Assembly (NCBI GenBank): GCA_934661105.1
Contig: CAKUIV010000021.1
Span: 1 to 20,514, forward strand
Origin: an uncultured Ellagibacter sp.
GTDB taxonomy: Bacteria > Actinomycetota > Coriobacteriia > Coriobacteriales > Eggerthellaceae
Direction: 5' to 3'
Length of the DNA stretch: 20,514 nt
Under the pieces are notes generated by a model. It was given only the letters and a program-made list of their open reading frames with translations. It made no database searches and had not been told where the DNA came from. This document shows positions 8,958 through 16,838 of the stretch, in pieces. The position numbers and the translations under genes were made by a program. Position 1 is the stretch's first letter; every line of letters begins with the position of its first letter.

Positions 8958-10468
8958 CTACAGCCCCAGGTACTCCATGGCGGACTGAGCGGCGACGCGG
9001 CCGGTCACGGTACCCATGCACAGGGAGGCGCCGGAGACCGCGTAACGCAGGTAGAACATCTCGACGTTGGCGAGGGTGCCGGCCGAGTAGAGGCCGGGGA
9101 CGGGGTTGCGATCGGCGTCGAGGGCCTCTGCCTTCGTGCTGATGGGCAGGGCGCCGAAGGAATCGTTGGTGTTGGGCGTGATCTGGATGGCGTAGAAGGG
9201 GGCCGCCTCGACCCTCTGAAGGTCCTCGGGCTTCTTGCCGAAGTCGGGGTCCTCGCCCATGTCGCAGAGCTCGTTGTAACGCTCGACGGTCTTCAGGAGG
9301 GGGTACACCGGGAGACCCGACATCTCGGCGAGCTCCTCGAGGGTTTCTGCCTTCCAGCAGACGCCGAGTTCGACGGCCTCCTCGATGAGGGCGAGGCGTC
9401 CCTCGGGCTGCTGGCAGTCGCAGACGATGGTGAACTCCTTGCGGCCGCTCTTGACGAAGGGCACGAAATAGTCGAATTGGCTGGTCATGGACTCGTTGGC
9501 GCAGCGGTAGCCCAGGTCGGAGACGTAGATGCCGGTGTTGACCATGCGCAGCTGCGACTGGGGGGCGTTCAGCATGAGGGGCTCGCGGCCGACGAGGTGA
9601 ATCTGGGAGAGACCGCCCTTGAGGACGGTGAGGGCGCCGGCCTGCTTGGCCAGCTCGATGCCGTCGCCGGTGTTGGCGGGGGAGGAGAAGGTGTGCCAGC
9701 CCACCGCGCCCTTGGCGTACATCTCCTTGGACCAGTCCTGGCCGTCGAAGCCGCCGGTGGCGAGGACGACTGCGTCCGCGGCGATCCGGACCTCGACGTC
9801 GCCGCGGCGGGCGACCAGGCCGCTTACGGCGCCGCCGTCGGTCAGGACCTCGACCGCGCGGGTCTCCATCATAACCTGGGCGCCCGCCGCCTCGGCGGCC
9901 GCGACCAGGGCGTCGACGATGCCCATGCCGCCATTCGTCGAGAGCATGGAGCGGTCGGAGACGTTATTGCCGGGCTTCTTGTCGAAGTCGCAGCCGTGCG
10001 CGACGAGCCAGTCCATGCCCTCGCCGCCCTTCTCGGCCACGAGGCGGCAGATGTCCATGTTGGCGTCGCCGTCAGACTGGTCGAAGTAGAACTGGGCAAT
10101 CTCCTCGGCTGTGCCGTACTCGGTGTACCCCATCGAGTCCTGCTTCTGAGAACCGCAACAGTAGTAGTTGCCGCTGCAGATGGAGGAGTCGCCGCCGGTG
10201 ATGTCGCGCTTCTCGAGCACGATTACCGAGGCTCCGGACTCGGCCGCCTCGACGGCCGCGCTCATGCCGGCGATGCCGGTACCGACGACGACGATGTCGC
10301 AGGCGTACTCCTCCGTCGCGGAGGCGGGGAGGGCGGCGTCCTCGTGGACGGTAGTCTGCCAGGGGGCGGAAGAAGGCTGGTCGGCCATGGCGACGGGGGC
10401 GCCGGCGAGGGCGCATCCCGCGGCGGCGACAGGGCGGTTGCGAGGAATGAGCGGCGGGTGATCTCCAT
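8958..10468 (-). CDS. Tat-type FAD-dependent reductase D, frameshift in the signal peptide
   Basis: The body of this flavoprotein is intact: DIVVVGTGIAG, then LEKRDITGGDSS, VVLATGGFDG, NTGDGIELA, and GLYSAGTLANVEMF near the C-terminus. The true start appears to be the ATG at 10468, preceded by GGAAAGGA, which opens MEITRRSFLATAL, a clear Tat motif. That frame then runs into missense, while the reductase frame picks up at VAAAGCALAGAPVAMADQ, one base out. Restoring one base near 10430 gives a continuous 503-residue protein, close to reductase C in length. As given, the reductase frame alone is open up to 10541 without a signal, or could start at the internal ATG at 10388 as a cytoplasmic form. 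It is preceded on the same strand by regulator 3. The gene is visibly more GC-rich than reductases A-C. Confidence 0.8.
10427..10434 (-). other. Apparent one-base frameshift in the reductase D Tat signal
   Basis: The frame from ATG 10468 encodes MEITRRSFLATAL and leaves the reductase frame at about this point. Adding a single base between CT and GTC (minus strand) joins it to VAAAGCALAG. There is no long homopolymer here that would suggest simple slippage. It may be a real mutation or a sequencing or assembly error. Confidence 0.7.
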
Positions 10469-10587
10469 GTCTGTTCCTTTCCCGAGGGTACGGCCCGCCC
10501 GCGTCGGGCGGCGCCTGTCGAGACGGAACTATGAACGGCAAAACGTCTTGCGTTTAGCACCCTGATGGAGGGTCTGGCAATAATCAC

Positions 10588-10614
10588 CCCACCCCTCCAA
10601 AAGGGAGGGGTGGG
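10588..10614 (-). terminator. 11-bp stem-loop between regulator 3 and reductase D (terminator and/or operator)
   Basis: Bases 10588-10598 pair perfectly with 10604-10614 around an AAAAG loop. On the minus strand it lies 12 bases past the regulator 3 stop and is followed by TGATTATT, so it can act as an intrinsic terminator. Its core, ACCCCT and AGGGGT, is the same half-site pair as upstream of reductase B. It is 120 bases upstream of the reductase D start, so an operator role is possible. Confidence 0.6.
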
Positions 10615-10625
10615 CAAAAGCAGCC

Positions 10626-12059
10626 CTATTCCTGGGATTTCGCGCCTTCCGATTCGCGGACCAAGTCGATGAGCGATTGCTTGTTGTCCACGCCCGCCTT
10701 TTGATACAGGGAGTGGGCATATCCCTTCACCGTGTTGGGCGACAGGCCAAGCTCGTCTGCGATGTAGGAACGGGAGCGTCCCTGGCACACGAGCTCGAGC
10801 ACCTCGGCCTCGCGGGCGGTGAGCCCGAGCCTTTCGGCGAGCACGGCGTGGGGCGCCGCGGGGTCCGACGGCCCGCAGGGCGCCTCCGGCTCGCCGACGG
10901 CGGCGCGACGCTCCCGAACCTCGCGATACAGGAACATGGTCATCGCGAGGGCAAAGAGGGACACGAGCGACACGGTACAAACCCCCTGGGCCAGGTTGCC
11001 TTCCGACAGGAGCGCGTTTCCCGACGCGACGCCCGCAAGCATGGCGAGACCGCCAATGCCCAGGGAGGAGCAGACGATCGACCCCGTTCGGGCCGGCGTG
11101 GCCCAGGAAAGCTGGCAAACCGTGACCCGCGCGTTGAGCCCCGCCAGGAAGAACGCCACGAACAGCAGGAGAATGGACAGGTCTCGGCTGGGCGGCTCAG
11201 CCACAAGGGGGAGGGCGACAAGCGCGACGGCGGCAATCGGGAAGATAACCGCATCGACGTCGGCAACTGGGAACACCCTCCTTGTTGCCGCGGTCGCGCC
11301 AAGAACGATGGCCGCCGCAAGTCCCATACCGACAAGCGCAAGAACCTGTATGGGGGCGTCACCACCAGCGGCGGCACCCGCCTGACCGACCGCCCCGAAG
11401 ACGAACGAGAAGACAGCCAGGTAGGCAGTTGATCGTGCAAGTTCTGCACTGCTGCCGCCCGTATATTCCTCCGACGGCTTGAATGCAGGCGATTTCCGGA
11501 GGGCGGGAAGCAAAGTGGCCGAGACAGCGATGGCCAAGAGGGCAAAGACGAGCTCGAAAGCCCCCGACAATGCAAAAACCACTGCCGAGACGGCCGTCCC
11601 GGCAAGGTACGAGCCAGACACCGCGCGGGACAGCATCATGGGACGACCACTGCATATGGCCGAGCACGTCCTTGCCCAGCCGAGCTCGCCAAGGGCCAGG
11701 CCGCACCCTATCAGGCACGCTGCCGCAATGGCGTACGGCCAACCGTCGGCAATTAGGCCGAACGAGTGGGCGAGCATCAGGGCGTTCCCCGCGAACGCGG
11801 ACGCAAGACCGGCAAGCAGCGGCGCCCTCCCGTTGCCCGAACCCGCCGCCAGGCCGAGGAACGCCGCGCATGCGAGCATCGTGACCGAGTATGCGATGAA
11901 GAAGAGAAGGCCGAAAGACTCGCCCGCGCCGTGGGCGAGTCCAATCTCATGCAGGAACACGCTTTGGACCATGAGGGGGAAGACCAGACCGCAAGTGACC
12001 CCGTACCCGCAGGCCAGCAGCGCTGTGCCCGCCCCCTCCCATTTGGTTGCCCCGACCAT
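10626..12059 (-). CDS. Membrane-bound LuxR-family transcriptional regulator (regulator 3)
   Basis: This 477-residue protein begins directly with hydrophobic segments, about twelve in all through residue ~385. A short Pro/Ala-rich linker follows, then a LuxR HTH (GLTAREAEVLELVCQGRS, then IADELGLSPNTVKGYAHSLYQKAGV). The ATG at 12059 has GGAGGGGG a few bases upstream. It lies just upstream of reductase D on the same strand, separated by a stem-loop, and is the likely regulator of D. Like the other two regulators it lacks receiver and autoinducer domains, so the membrane domain is presumed to bind the signal. It is more GC-rich than regulators 1 and 2, in line with its neighbour D. Confidence 0.87.
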   Translation of the reverse strand: MVGATKWEGAGTALLACGYGVTCGLVFPLMVQSVFLHEIGLAHGAGESFGLLFFIAYSVTMLACAAFLGLAAGSGNGRAPLLAGLASAFAGNALMLAHSFGLIADGWPYAIAAACLIGCGLALGELGWARTCSAICSGRPMMLSRAVSGSYLAGTAVSAVVFALSGAFELVFALLAIAVSATLLPALRKSPAFKPSEEYTGGSSAELARSTAYLAVFSFVFGAVGQAGAAAGGDAPIQVLALVGMGLAAAIVLGATAATRRVFPVADVDAVIFPIAAVALVALPLVAEPPSRDLSILLLFVAFFLAGLNARVTVCQLSWATPARTGSIVCSSLGIGGLAMLAGVASGNALLSEGNLAQGVCTVSLVSLFALAMTMFLYREVRERRAAVGEPEAPCGPSDPAAPHAVLAERLGLTAREAEVLELVCQGRSRSYIADELGLSPNTVKGYAHSLYQKAGVDNKQSLIDLVRESEGAKSQE

Positions 12060-12094
12060 CGTCCCCCTCCGATTCTGCCGCGATAGATAGGGGG

Positions 12095-12100
12095 ATTATA
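12095..12100 (-). promoter_or_regulatory. Possible -10 box of regulator 3
   Basis: The complement of 12095-12100 is exactly TATAAT, 36 bases before the ATG at 12059. No convincing -35 box is visible at the usual spacing, so this is tentative. Confidence 0.35.
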
Positions 12101-12330
12101 TTGCCTTAGGGCGATTGGGGATACCGCCGTCGAATGGGACAGCCGGGCCCTCTTTAAGCAAAAGATGCCCATGTGAGACCCAGGCCATTCAAGGCTGGAC
12201 CGTGCGCGGGGCCCTCTTGATGTGCACACGGGAGAAACCTTGTGGCAGGCTGACGGCAGCAACGGCCTGCGAAGCTGCACGGACGGGTAGAAGCGCGTTC
12301 TACAGTTTCGAGGGACTCCTCGATGGAAGC

Positions 12331-12360
12331 AGCCGGGCAGCCCGATCGGGCTGCCCGGCT
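12331..12360 (-). terminator. Perfect 30-bp palindrome downstream of reductase E
   Basis: Bases 12331-12360 equal their own reverse complement, giving a stem of up to 15 bp (AGCCGGGCAGCCCGA and its complement) that closes around CGATCG. It lies 37 bases past the stop of reductase E. There is no T-run on either side, so it is a terminator by position rather than by the classic signature. The rest of 12060-12396 holds only a small GTAGAA/TTCTAC repeat at 12287-12303 and no gene. Confidence 0.6.
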
Positions 12361-12396
12361 GGCCCGGTTACTTAGCAGTGCGTTCTGCTCGACCCT

Positions 12397-14886
12397 CTAC
12401 TCGGCCACAATCTCAGCCACGGCGTTGGCGGCCGCCAACTTGCCGGACAGGAACGCCCAGCCCTGGGCGTTGCCTGCGAAGTCGCAGGGCACGAAGCCCA
12501 GACAGTCGGTGCCACCGCAGAAGATGTTGCCCAGGGGCTCGCCGTCGGCCTTGGTCACGTGGAACATAGTGTCGATGGAGAGGCCGCCCTCGGAGGTGTA
12601 GTCCTCGGCCTGGCCGGCGAAAGCGTACCAGGGGCCCTCGGTGCCCATGCTCTTCAGAAGCGCGGCATCCTTGCCGTAGTCCTCGTCGACGCCGGCCTCG
12701 CAGAAGCCGTTGTAGCGGTCCACGCTGGCCTGCAGGTTGCCGGCGGGCATACCCAAAATCTCGCCCAGCTCGTCGAGGGTGTCGGCCTTGAAGCAGTTGC
12801 CAAGGCGCACGCAAGCGTCCACGACTTCCTGCATGTCGGGCAGTGGGGTGTTGAGGGGGAAGGTGTTGAAGCCGTGGTGCTTGAACACGTTGGTGTTGGT
12901 GTGGTCAAATCCGGCGGCCGCGATGGCGTCGATGCGTGCCTGGCTGGCGATGCTGTAGAAGCGGTTGCCGCCCAACCAGCCGGCGAAGGTCATGGGCCAG
13001 GCGGGAGCCTCGGTGGCGTAGCGGACGCCCTCGCGGTTCACGAACAGCGTGTCGCGGTTGGTGACCATGAACAGAGGCACGTCGTTCATCGACCAGGTGG
13101 CTACTCGGCCGATCCACGGGTCGAGCATGCCCTCGATGCGGTTCACAGGGAAGTCGTTCAGGATGATGGAGGGGGCGATGGTGTGGACGGTGATGCCGGT
13201 CATGATGTTCTTCTCGCCGGCGCCCAGGTTCCAGCAGGCCTCGAGCGACTTGCCGTCGTTGGTCCGCAAGCCCATAAGCTCGTAACCCTGGCCCATGTTG
13301 GAGTGCTTGCCCCACAGCTCCTTGTTGCCGCCCATACCGCCGGTGCAGCTGATGACCTTCTTTGCGTTGATGGTGTACTCGGTACCGTCCTTGATGCTCT
13401 TGGCGTATGCGCCCACGACCTTGCCGTCAGCGTCGGTGATGTAGTCCTGGAGCTCGGTGAAGATCATGACCTGGCCGCCCAGGGCCTTGGCGTCACCGAT
13501 CATCTTGTCGAAGTAGCCCTTGACCTCCATCTTGCACTGGTCGCCCATGGTGCCGGCGTACTCGTAGTTGGCCTTCAGGCCGGGGGTGTAGAAGTCGCCC
13601 GTGGGCTCGTTGCCGAAGTAGAAGCCGTGCTCGACCAGCCAGTCGAGCATCTCGCCGGACCTCTCGAGGTAGATGTCCCAGAAGGGCTGCAGGTCGGGGT
13701 CCTCTCCGAACATGGGGAAGTGGTAATCGTTGGCGTGCGCGCCAGCAGAGTAGGGCGAGTTGGCGCGGGCGTCGTTCACGTAGTCCACGTCGACGTAGTC
13801 CACGCCGCCGTTGTGGTCGGCTTGAAACTGAGCGGGGTTGAAGGCCAGGACCGAGGAGGTCATGGCGGAAGTACCGCCGGTGCGGCCGGTCTTCTCGATG
13901 GCCAGGACCTTCACCTCGCGGCCGGCCTCGACCTCGGCCTCACAGGCGCTCATGAACGCGGCGGTGCCGGTGCCGCCCATGCCTACGACCAGGACGTCCA
14001 CGTCGATGGTCTGGGGGGACTGGGGCTCGAGCTCGACCTTCTTGCCGAAGTAGGCGACGGCCTCGGGGGGAGTGCCACCGTCGATGAGGGCCTGCATGAG
14101 GCACTCGCGCACGCCCTGCTTCAGGGCGGCGGAGGTCACGGTGGCGCCGCACACGGTGTCCACCTCGTAGGACTGGTTGGCCAACATGAGCGGAATCATG
14201 TTCTCCTCGACGGTGAGGCGCACGGGGTCGGTCTCGCCGTTCTCGGTGGAGATGTCGATGCACTCGATGCTCTTGGCGTGCGTGCGCACCATGACGGGCA
14301 TCTTGGAGATGAGCGAGAAGCCCTGGACGAACGCGGTGTAGTAACCGGCGTTCATGTTGATCTCGTCGAGGGTCCACTCGTGGTCCTCAATGCCGCTGGC
14401 CTGCTTCAGGGCCGCGGCCACGGCGTCGCGGGCGCCCTTCGAGGTGACGGTGGCGCCTCCGACGGCGTCGACGAGGTTGGTCTGGGCCTCGACAAAGGCG
14501 GGGGCGAGGGCCTCGAGCGCGGCCCCGCCGATGGAGGGGGTCTCTGCGGGGCCTTCGAGGACGACCTCGAGGATGCTTGTCTCGTCGACGGTGACAGTGG
14601 CGGTGATGGTGCCGCCGATGCCAGGGGCTTCGCCCACGTAGGTGCCAGCGGTGTAGACACCGGTCGCATAGTCGGTCTCGACGTTCAGGGTGTCCATTTC
14701 CCCGCCGGTGACCTCGGAACCCTCTTCGTCGTCATCGTGCTCATACTGGCTGTACTCGCCAGCATAGGTGCCCAAGGCACTCGAGGAGGCGGCATCAGCG
14801 GTGCCAACGGTTGCGCCCGCTGCGAGGGCGGCGGCGCCCGCTGCCGCGATAAAACCACGACGGCTGAGGTTCTTATCGTACGACAT
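12397..14886 (-). CDS. Tat-exported reductase E: two FMN-binding domains fused to an FAD reductase domain
   Basis: This 829-residue protein opens with a Tat signal (SRRGFIAAAG from residue 8). A Gly/Asp/Glu-rich spacer follows, then two FMN_bind domains at about 75-165 and 175-265. Each ends in a flavinylation-like motif: DAVGGATVTS at 140-149 and DTVCGATVTS at 243-252. By analogy with NqrC and related proteins, FMN would be attached by ApbE to Thr146 and Thr249. The FAD domain begins at DVLVVGMGGTG (about 297-307) and includes SCTGGMGGN and, near the end, NIFCGGTDCLGFVPCDFAGNAQG. Single-FMN_bind plus FAD fusions are known, for example urocanate reductase; the tandem pair suggests a longer flavin relay from the membrane to the active site. 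The ATG at 14886 has GAAAGGGG upstream. It is divergent from the PucR-type regulator, which probably controls it. The substrate is unknown. Confidence 0.92.
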   Translation of the reverse strand: MSYDKNLSRRGFIAAAGAAALAAGATVGTADAASSSALGTYAGEYSQYEHDDDEEGSEVTGGEMDTLNVETDYATGVYTAGTYVGEAPGIGGTITATVTVDETSILEVVLEGPAETPSIGGAALEALAPAFVEAQTNLVDAVGGATVTSKGARDAVAAALKQASGIEDHEWTLDEINMNAGYYTAFVQGFSLISKMPVMVRTHAKSIECIDISTENGETDPVRLTVEENMIPLMLANQSYEVDTVCGATVTSAALKQGVRECLMQALIDGGTPPEAVAYFGKKVELEPQSPQTIDVDVLVVGMGGTGTAAFMSACEAEVEAGREVKVLAIEKTGRTGGTSAMTSSVLAFNPAQFQADHNGGVDYVDVDYVNDARANSPYSAGAHANDYHFPMFGEDPDLQPFWDIYLERSGEMLDWLVEHGFYFGNEPTGDFYTPGLKANYEYAGTMGDQCKMEVKGYFDKMIGDAKALGGQVMIFTELQDYITDADGKVVGAYAKSIKDGTEYTINAKKVISCTGGMGGNKELWGKHSNMGQGYELMGLRTNDGKSLEACWNLGAGEKNIMTGITVHTIAPSIILNDFPVNRIEGMLDPWIGRVATWSMNDVPLFMVTNRDTLFVNREGVRYATEAPAWPMTFAGWLGGNRFYSIASQARIDAIAAAGFDHTNTNVFKHHGFNTFPLNTPLPDMQEVVDACVRLGNCFKADTLDELGEILGMPAGNLQASVDRYNGFCEAGVDEDYGKDAALLKSMGTEGPWYAFAGQAEDYTSEGGLSIDTMFHVTKADGEPLGNIFCGGTDCLGFVPCDFAGNAQGWAFLSGKLAAANAVAEIVAE

Positions 14887-15029
14887 ACTGTACCCCTTTC
14901 ATCACATGCACATGCTTGCGCAAACCCCTATGGTCTGCGGATATGCCAGATAAAATACCGGCAACATGCACTTTTTACTGACTTGCTGGCAGTGTAGACC
15001 CCGCAAGGGCAAAAGGCATCGGACGGCGC

Positions 15030-15035
15030 GGAGGA
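15030..15035 (+). promoter_or_regulatory. Ribosome binding site supporting the upstream start of the PucR-type gene
   Basis: GGAGGA ends nine bases before the ATG at 15045, a strong Shine-Dalgarno match. The competing ATG at 15090 has only a G-run (15081-15087) directly before it. This is the main argument for the longer protein. Confidence 0.5.
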
Positions 15036-15044
15036 AACTGCGGC

Positions 15045-16553
15045 ATGTGGTTGCTACAATATGTAGCAACGCTTTTAGACGGGGGGGACATGAACGTCGC
15101 GATGATGACTGCCGGATGCGCGCTGTGGGACGATGGAGTTGTATTGGGGTCGCAGGTCGTCGGGGGCTGGGACAGTGCCGAGCGCGCGGCCTCACGCTCC
15201 GAGGCCTACATAGAAGACGTGATACTGGGGGAGCATGGGCCAGAAGGCCGCCTTGCCGTGTCCGAGGCCGACGGATGGGTGCTCGCGAGTATCGGAGAGT
15301 CGCCTGGCGTCAGGCTTGCGTCAAGCGGCAGCCTCACGGCCGAGACTGTTCGGGACATACTTGTCGGGCGTCTGGCGCGCCTGCGCCGTTGGTTGTACGA
15401 CCTCCACCGCGGGGCGCGCATCGGCCTGGCCGCCGCCATCATGGACGCGGGGGTCGCGCTCATGGGACGGTCGCTCGTGCTGTTCGACGGGGCGTTCAAC
15501 CTCGTTGCCGCAAGCCTGGTTGAGGACGAGGTCACCCAAGCGATGCGGGAGACCGAGCGGAGGGGCTACGCCTCGGAAGTGTCGGCAGAACGCTATTCAT
15601 TGTACCGCGAGCTCAGCCTTTCGCGGCCCGACGGCTTCGGCATCATGTATCCCGAGGCGGACAGGCTTACGCCGGTGTGGTCCCAGCCTGTGGCAGCGGG
15701 CTCCGAAACATTCAGGCTGCACGTCATGAAGCTGATGGAGGACGATTTAGGCGGAATCGCCTTGGCACACTGCGTGGCGGGCGAGTTGGCTCCCCTGCTA
15801 AATCAATCCCGGGCGGGCGACACCGTCAACGCCGGCATGGACATCGTGTCCGAGCTGCTGTGTCGGCAGCACGAGGAGGGCGAGGCGCGCATCCGCGCGC
15901 AGTTCTTCGGTTGGTCGATAGAAAATGCCTGGGTAGCGGTGCGCATCGAGGCAGTGGACCAGTCCTATCCGCCTGCACGCTGGAACCAGATTGCGGGCAT
16001 GGGGCGTTCGCGACTCGAAGGCTCGCACGCCTCTGTGCCTGATGTCGACGGGTTTGCCCTCGTGGTTCCCGCACGGATTCTGAAGGAAACCAGCCGCGAG
16101 CAGTTGCACGACTTCTGCGCTGCGGAGGGCATCGTCATCGGATGGGGAGACCCCGTCGACGGCCTGTCCGGCCTGCCAGCCTCGTATGAGCAAGCTCGCC
16201 ATGCCTGCGCCGCCGCGAGGAAAGGGGGGAAACCGGCCGCGCTTGCCTACGACCACTGCAAGCTGGCCATTGCCAAGACCCTGCTGGCCAGGGAGTTTGC
16301 TGCCCAGCACCTGGAGCCGCTGGCATTGCTACGGGTGCGCGCGCACGATGCGCAGTGCGGCACGGAATACGAGACGACGTTGCGCGCACTGCTCGAAAAC
16401 GACCTGGCCAAATCGCGCACCTGCGAGCAACTGCACATCCACAGGACCACGCTCGACTACCGCCTGGGGCGCATTCGCGACGAGTTTGCCATCAACATCG
16501 ATAACCCCGGCACCCGCGACCTCCTGCGCCTCGCGTTCCTTGCTGTCGAGTAA
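15045..16553 (+). CDS. PucR/CdaR-type transcriptional regulator
   Basis: The protein has up to 502 residues and no membrane segments. The C-terminal ~60 residues match the PucR-type HTH: ALLENDLAKSRTCEQLHIHR, TTLDYRLGRIRDEFAI, then NPGTRDLLRLAF. The middle part (ca. 270-400) resembles the degenerate GGDEF-like region common in this family. The N-terminal ~250 residues are a presumed ligand-sensing region that I do not recognise. Such regulators usually activate neighbouring catabolic genes in response to a metabolite. Here the neighbour is reductase E, divergent across 158 bases, in place of the LuxR-type regulator found beside the other reductases. The start is uncertain: ATG 15045 has a good ribosome site, but a perfect inverted repeat with an extended -10-like core lies at 15050-15070 and would favour ATG 15090. 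Confidence 0.85.
   Translation: MWLLQYVATLLDGGDMNVAMMTAGCALWDDGVVLGSQVVGGWDSAERAASRSEAYIEDVILGEHGPEGRLAVSEADGWVLASIGESPGVRLASSGSLTAETVRDILVGRLARLRRWLYDLHRGARIGLAAAIMDAGVALMGRSLVLFDGAFNLVAASLVEDEVTQAMRETERRGYASEVSAERYSLYRELSLSRPDGFGIMYPEADRLTPVWSQPVAAGSETFRLHVMKLMEDDLGGIALAHCVAGELAPLLNQSRAGDTVNAGMDIVSELLCRQHEEGEARIRAQFFGWSIENAWVAVRIEAVDQSYPPARWNQIAGMGRSRLEGSHASVPDVDGFALVVPARILKETSREQLHDFCAAEGIVIGWGDPVDGLSGLPASYEQARHACAAARKGGKPAALAYDHCKLAIAKTLLAREFAAQHLEPLALLRVRAHDAQCGTEYETTLRALLENDLAKSRTCEQLHIHRTTLDYRLGRIRDEFAINIDNPGTRDLLRLAFLAVE
15050..15070. promoter_or_regulatory. Perfect 9-bp inverted repeat at the PucR-type gene start, candidate operator
   Basis: GTTGCTACA (15050-15058) and TGTAGCAAC (15062-15070) are exact reverse complements around ATA. 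The left arm and spacer include TGCTACAAT, which looks like an extended -10 (TGn plus TACAAT). An autoregulatory operator over the promoter would fit, with translation from 15090. Alternatively it forms an mRNA hairpin inside the first codons of the 15045 frame. Confidence 0.5.
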
Positions 16554-16629
16554 TGCCAGCGCGCCCAGCGATGCATACCATCCGGCAGGGCAGCGCTCAC
16601 CACCCATACCGAGGGCCTTGCGGGCCGTT

Positions 16630-16742
16630 GCACCTAGTCTTTCAACGGGCTGGTGGCGGCGCGGAGACGCATGCGCGCCAAGTCCCTCGGGGCGGCCCCG
16701 CCGACGCACACGCTGGCTGCCCGCGACCCGTTGCAGGAGTAA
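16630..16742 (+). pseudogene. Possible 3' tail of a degraded gene
   Basis: A short open stretch reads FNGLVAARRRMRAKSLGAAP and on to PTHTLAARDPLQE before a TAA at 16740-16742, with plausible codon use but no start. The stop overlaps TAAACGCAACG, a motif also found inverted at the IS30-like end at 16815-16838. It may be the tail of a mobile-element gene. I do not recognise the family. The rest of 16554-16814 shows only a second TAAACGCAA copy at 16785-16793. Confidence 0.2.
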
Positions 16743-16814
16743 ACGCAACGGCAAAAAGAACCCATCCGCTGGTGATTGGGCAGGTAAACGCAAGTGTGTG
16801 GCACGGCGTCACAA

Positions 16815-16838
16815 AGCGTTGCGTTTAGTTTTTCAACC
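16815..16838 (+). repeat. IS30-type element end (left)
   Basis: AGCGTTGCGTTTAG followed by TTTTTCAACC closely matches 19152-19172, and the GTTGCG core resembles the CAACGCAAC of known IS30 terminal repeats (reverse complement). It lies about 145 bases before the start of the truncated IS30 transposase, where a left end is expected. Confidence 0.45.

Noticed and set aside
10550..10560. TTGCGTTTAG near the reductase D start as another IS30-type end
   Set aside because: Only the ten-base core matches; the flanking bases that make the other copies convincing are absent, so chance is likely.
9477..10565. 362-codon plus-strand frame antisense to reductase D
   Set aside because: Composition is Ala/Gly/Val/Asp-rich with no recognisable domain; it is a shadow of the GC-rich reductase.
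10072..11118. 348-codon minus-strand frame spanning regulator 3 and reductase D
   Set aside because: It is out of frame with two well-supported genes and is Arg/Gly/Pro-rich, as expected of a shifted frame.
11479..12090. 203-codon plus-strand frame opposite regulator 3
   Set aside because: There is no motif and no good ribosome site, and the opposite strand carries a clear regulator.
14891..14898. TACCCCTTT upstream of reductase E as a further copy of the CCCCT/AGGGG half-site
   Set aside because: On the minus strand this is simply the GAAAGGGG ribosome binding site of reductase E, and there is no second half-site.
12559..14997. 812-codon open frame on the plus strand, antisense to reductase E
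   Set aside because: It is the mirror of a GC-rich gene, with low-complexity Gly/Val/Leu/His composition and no family motif. Reductase E on the other strand explains the whole stretch.
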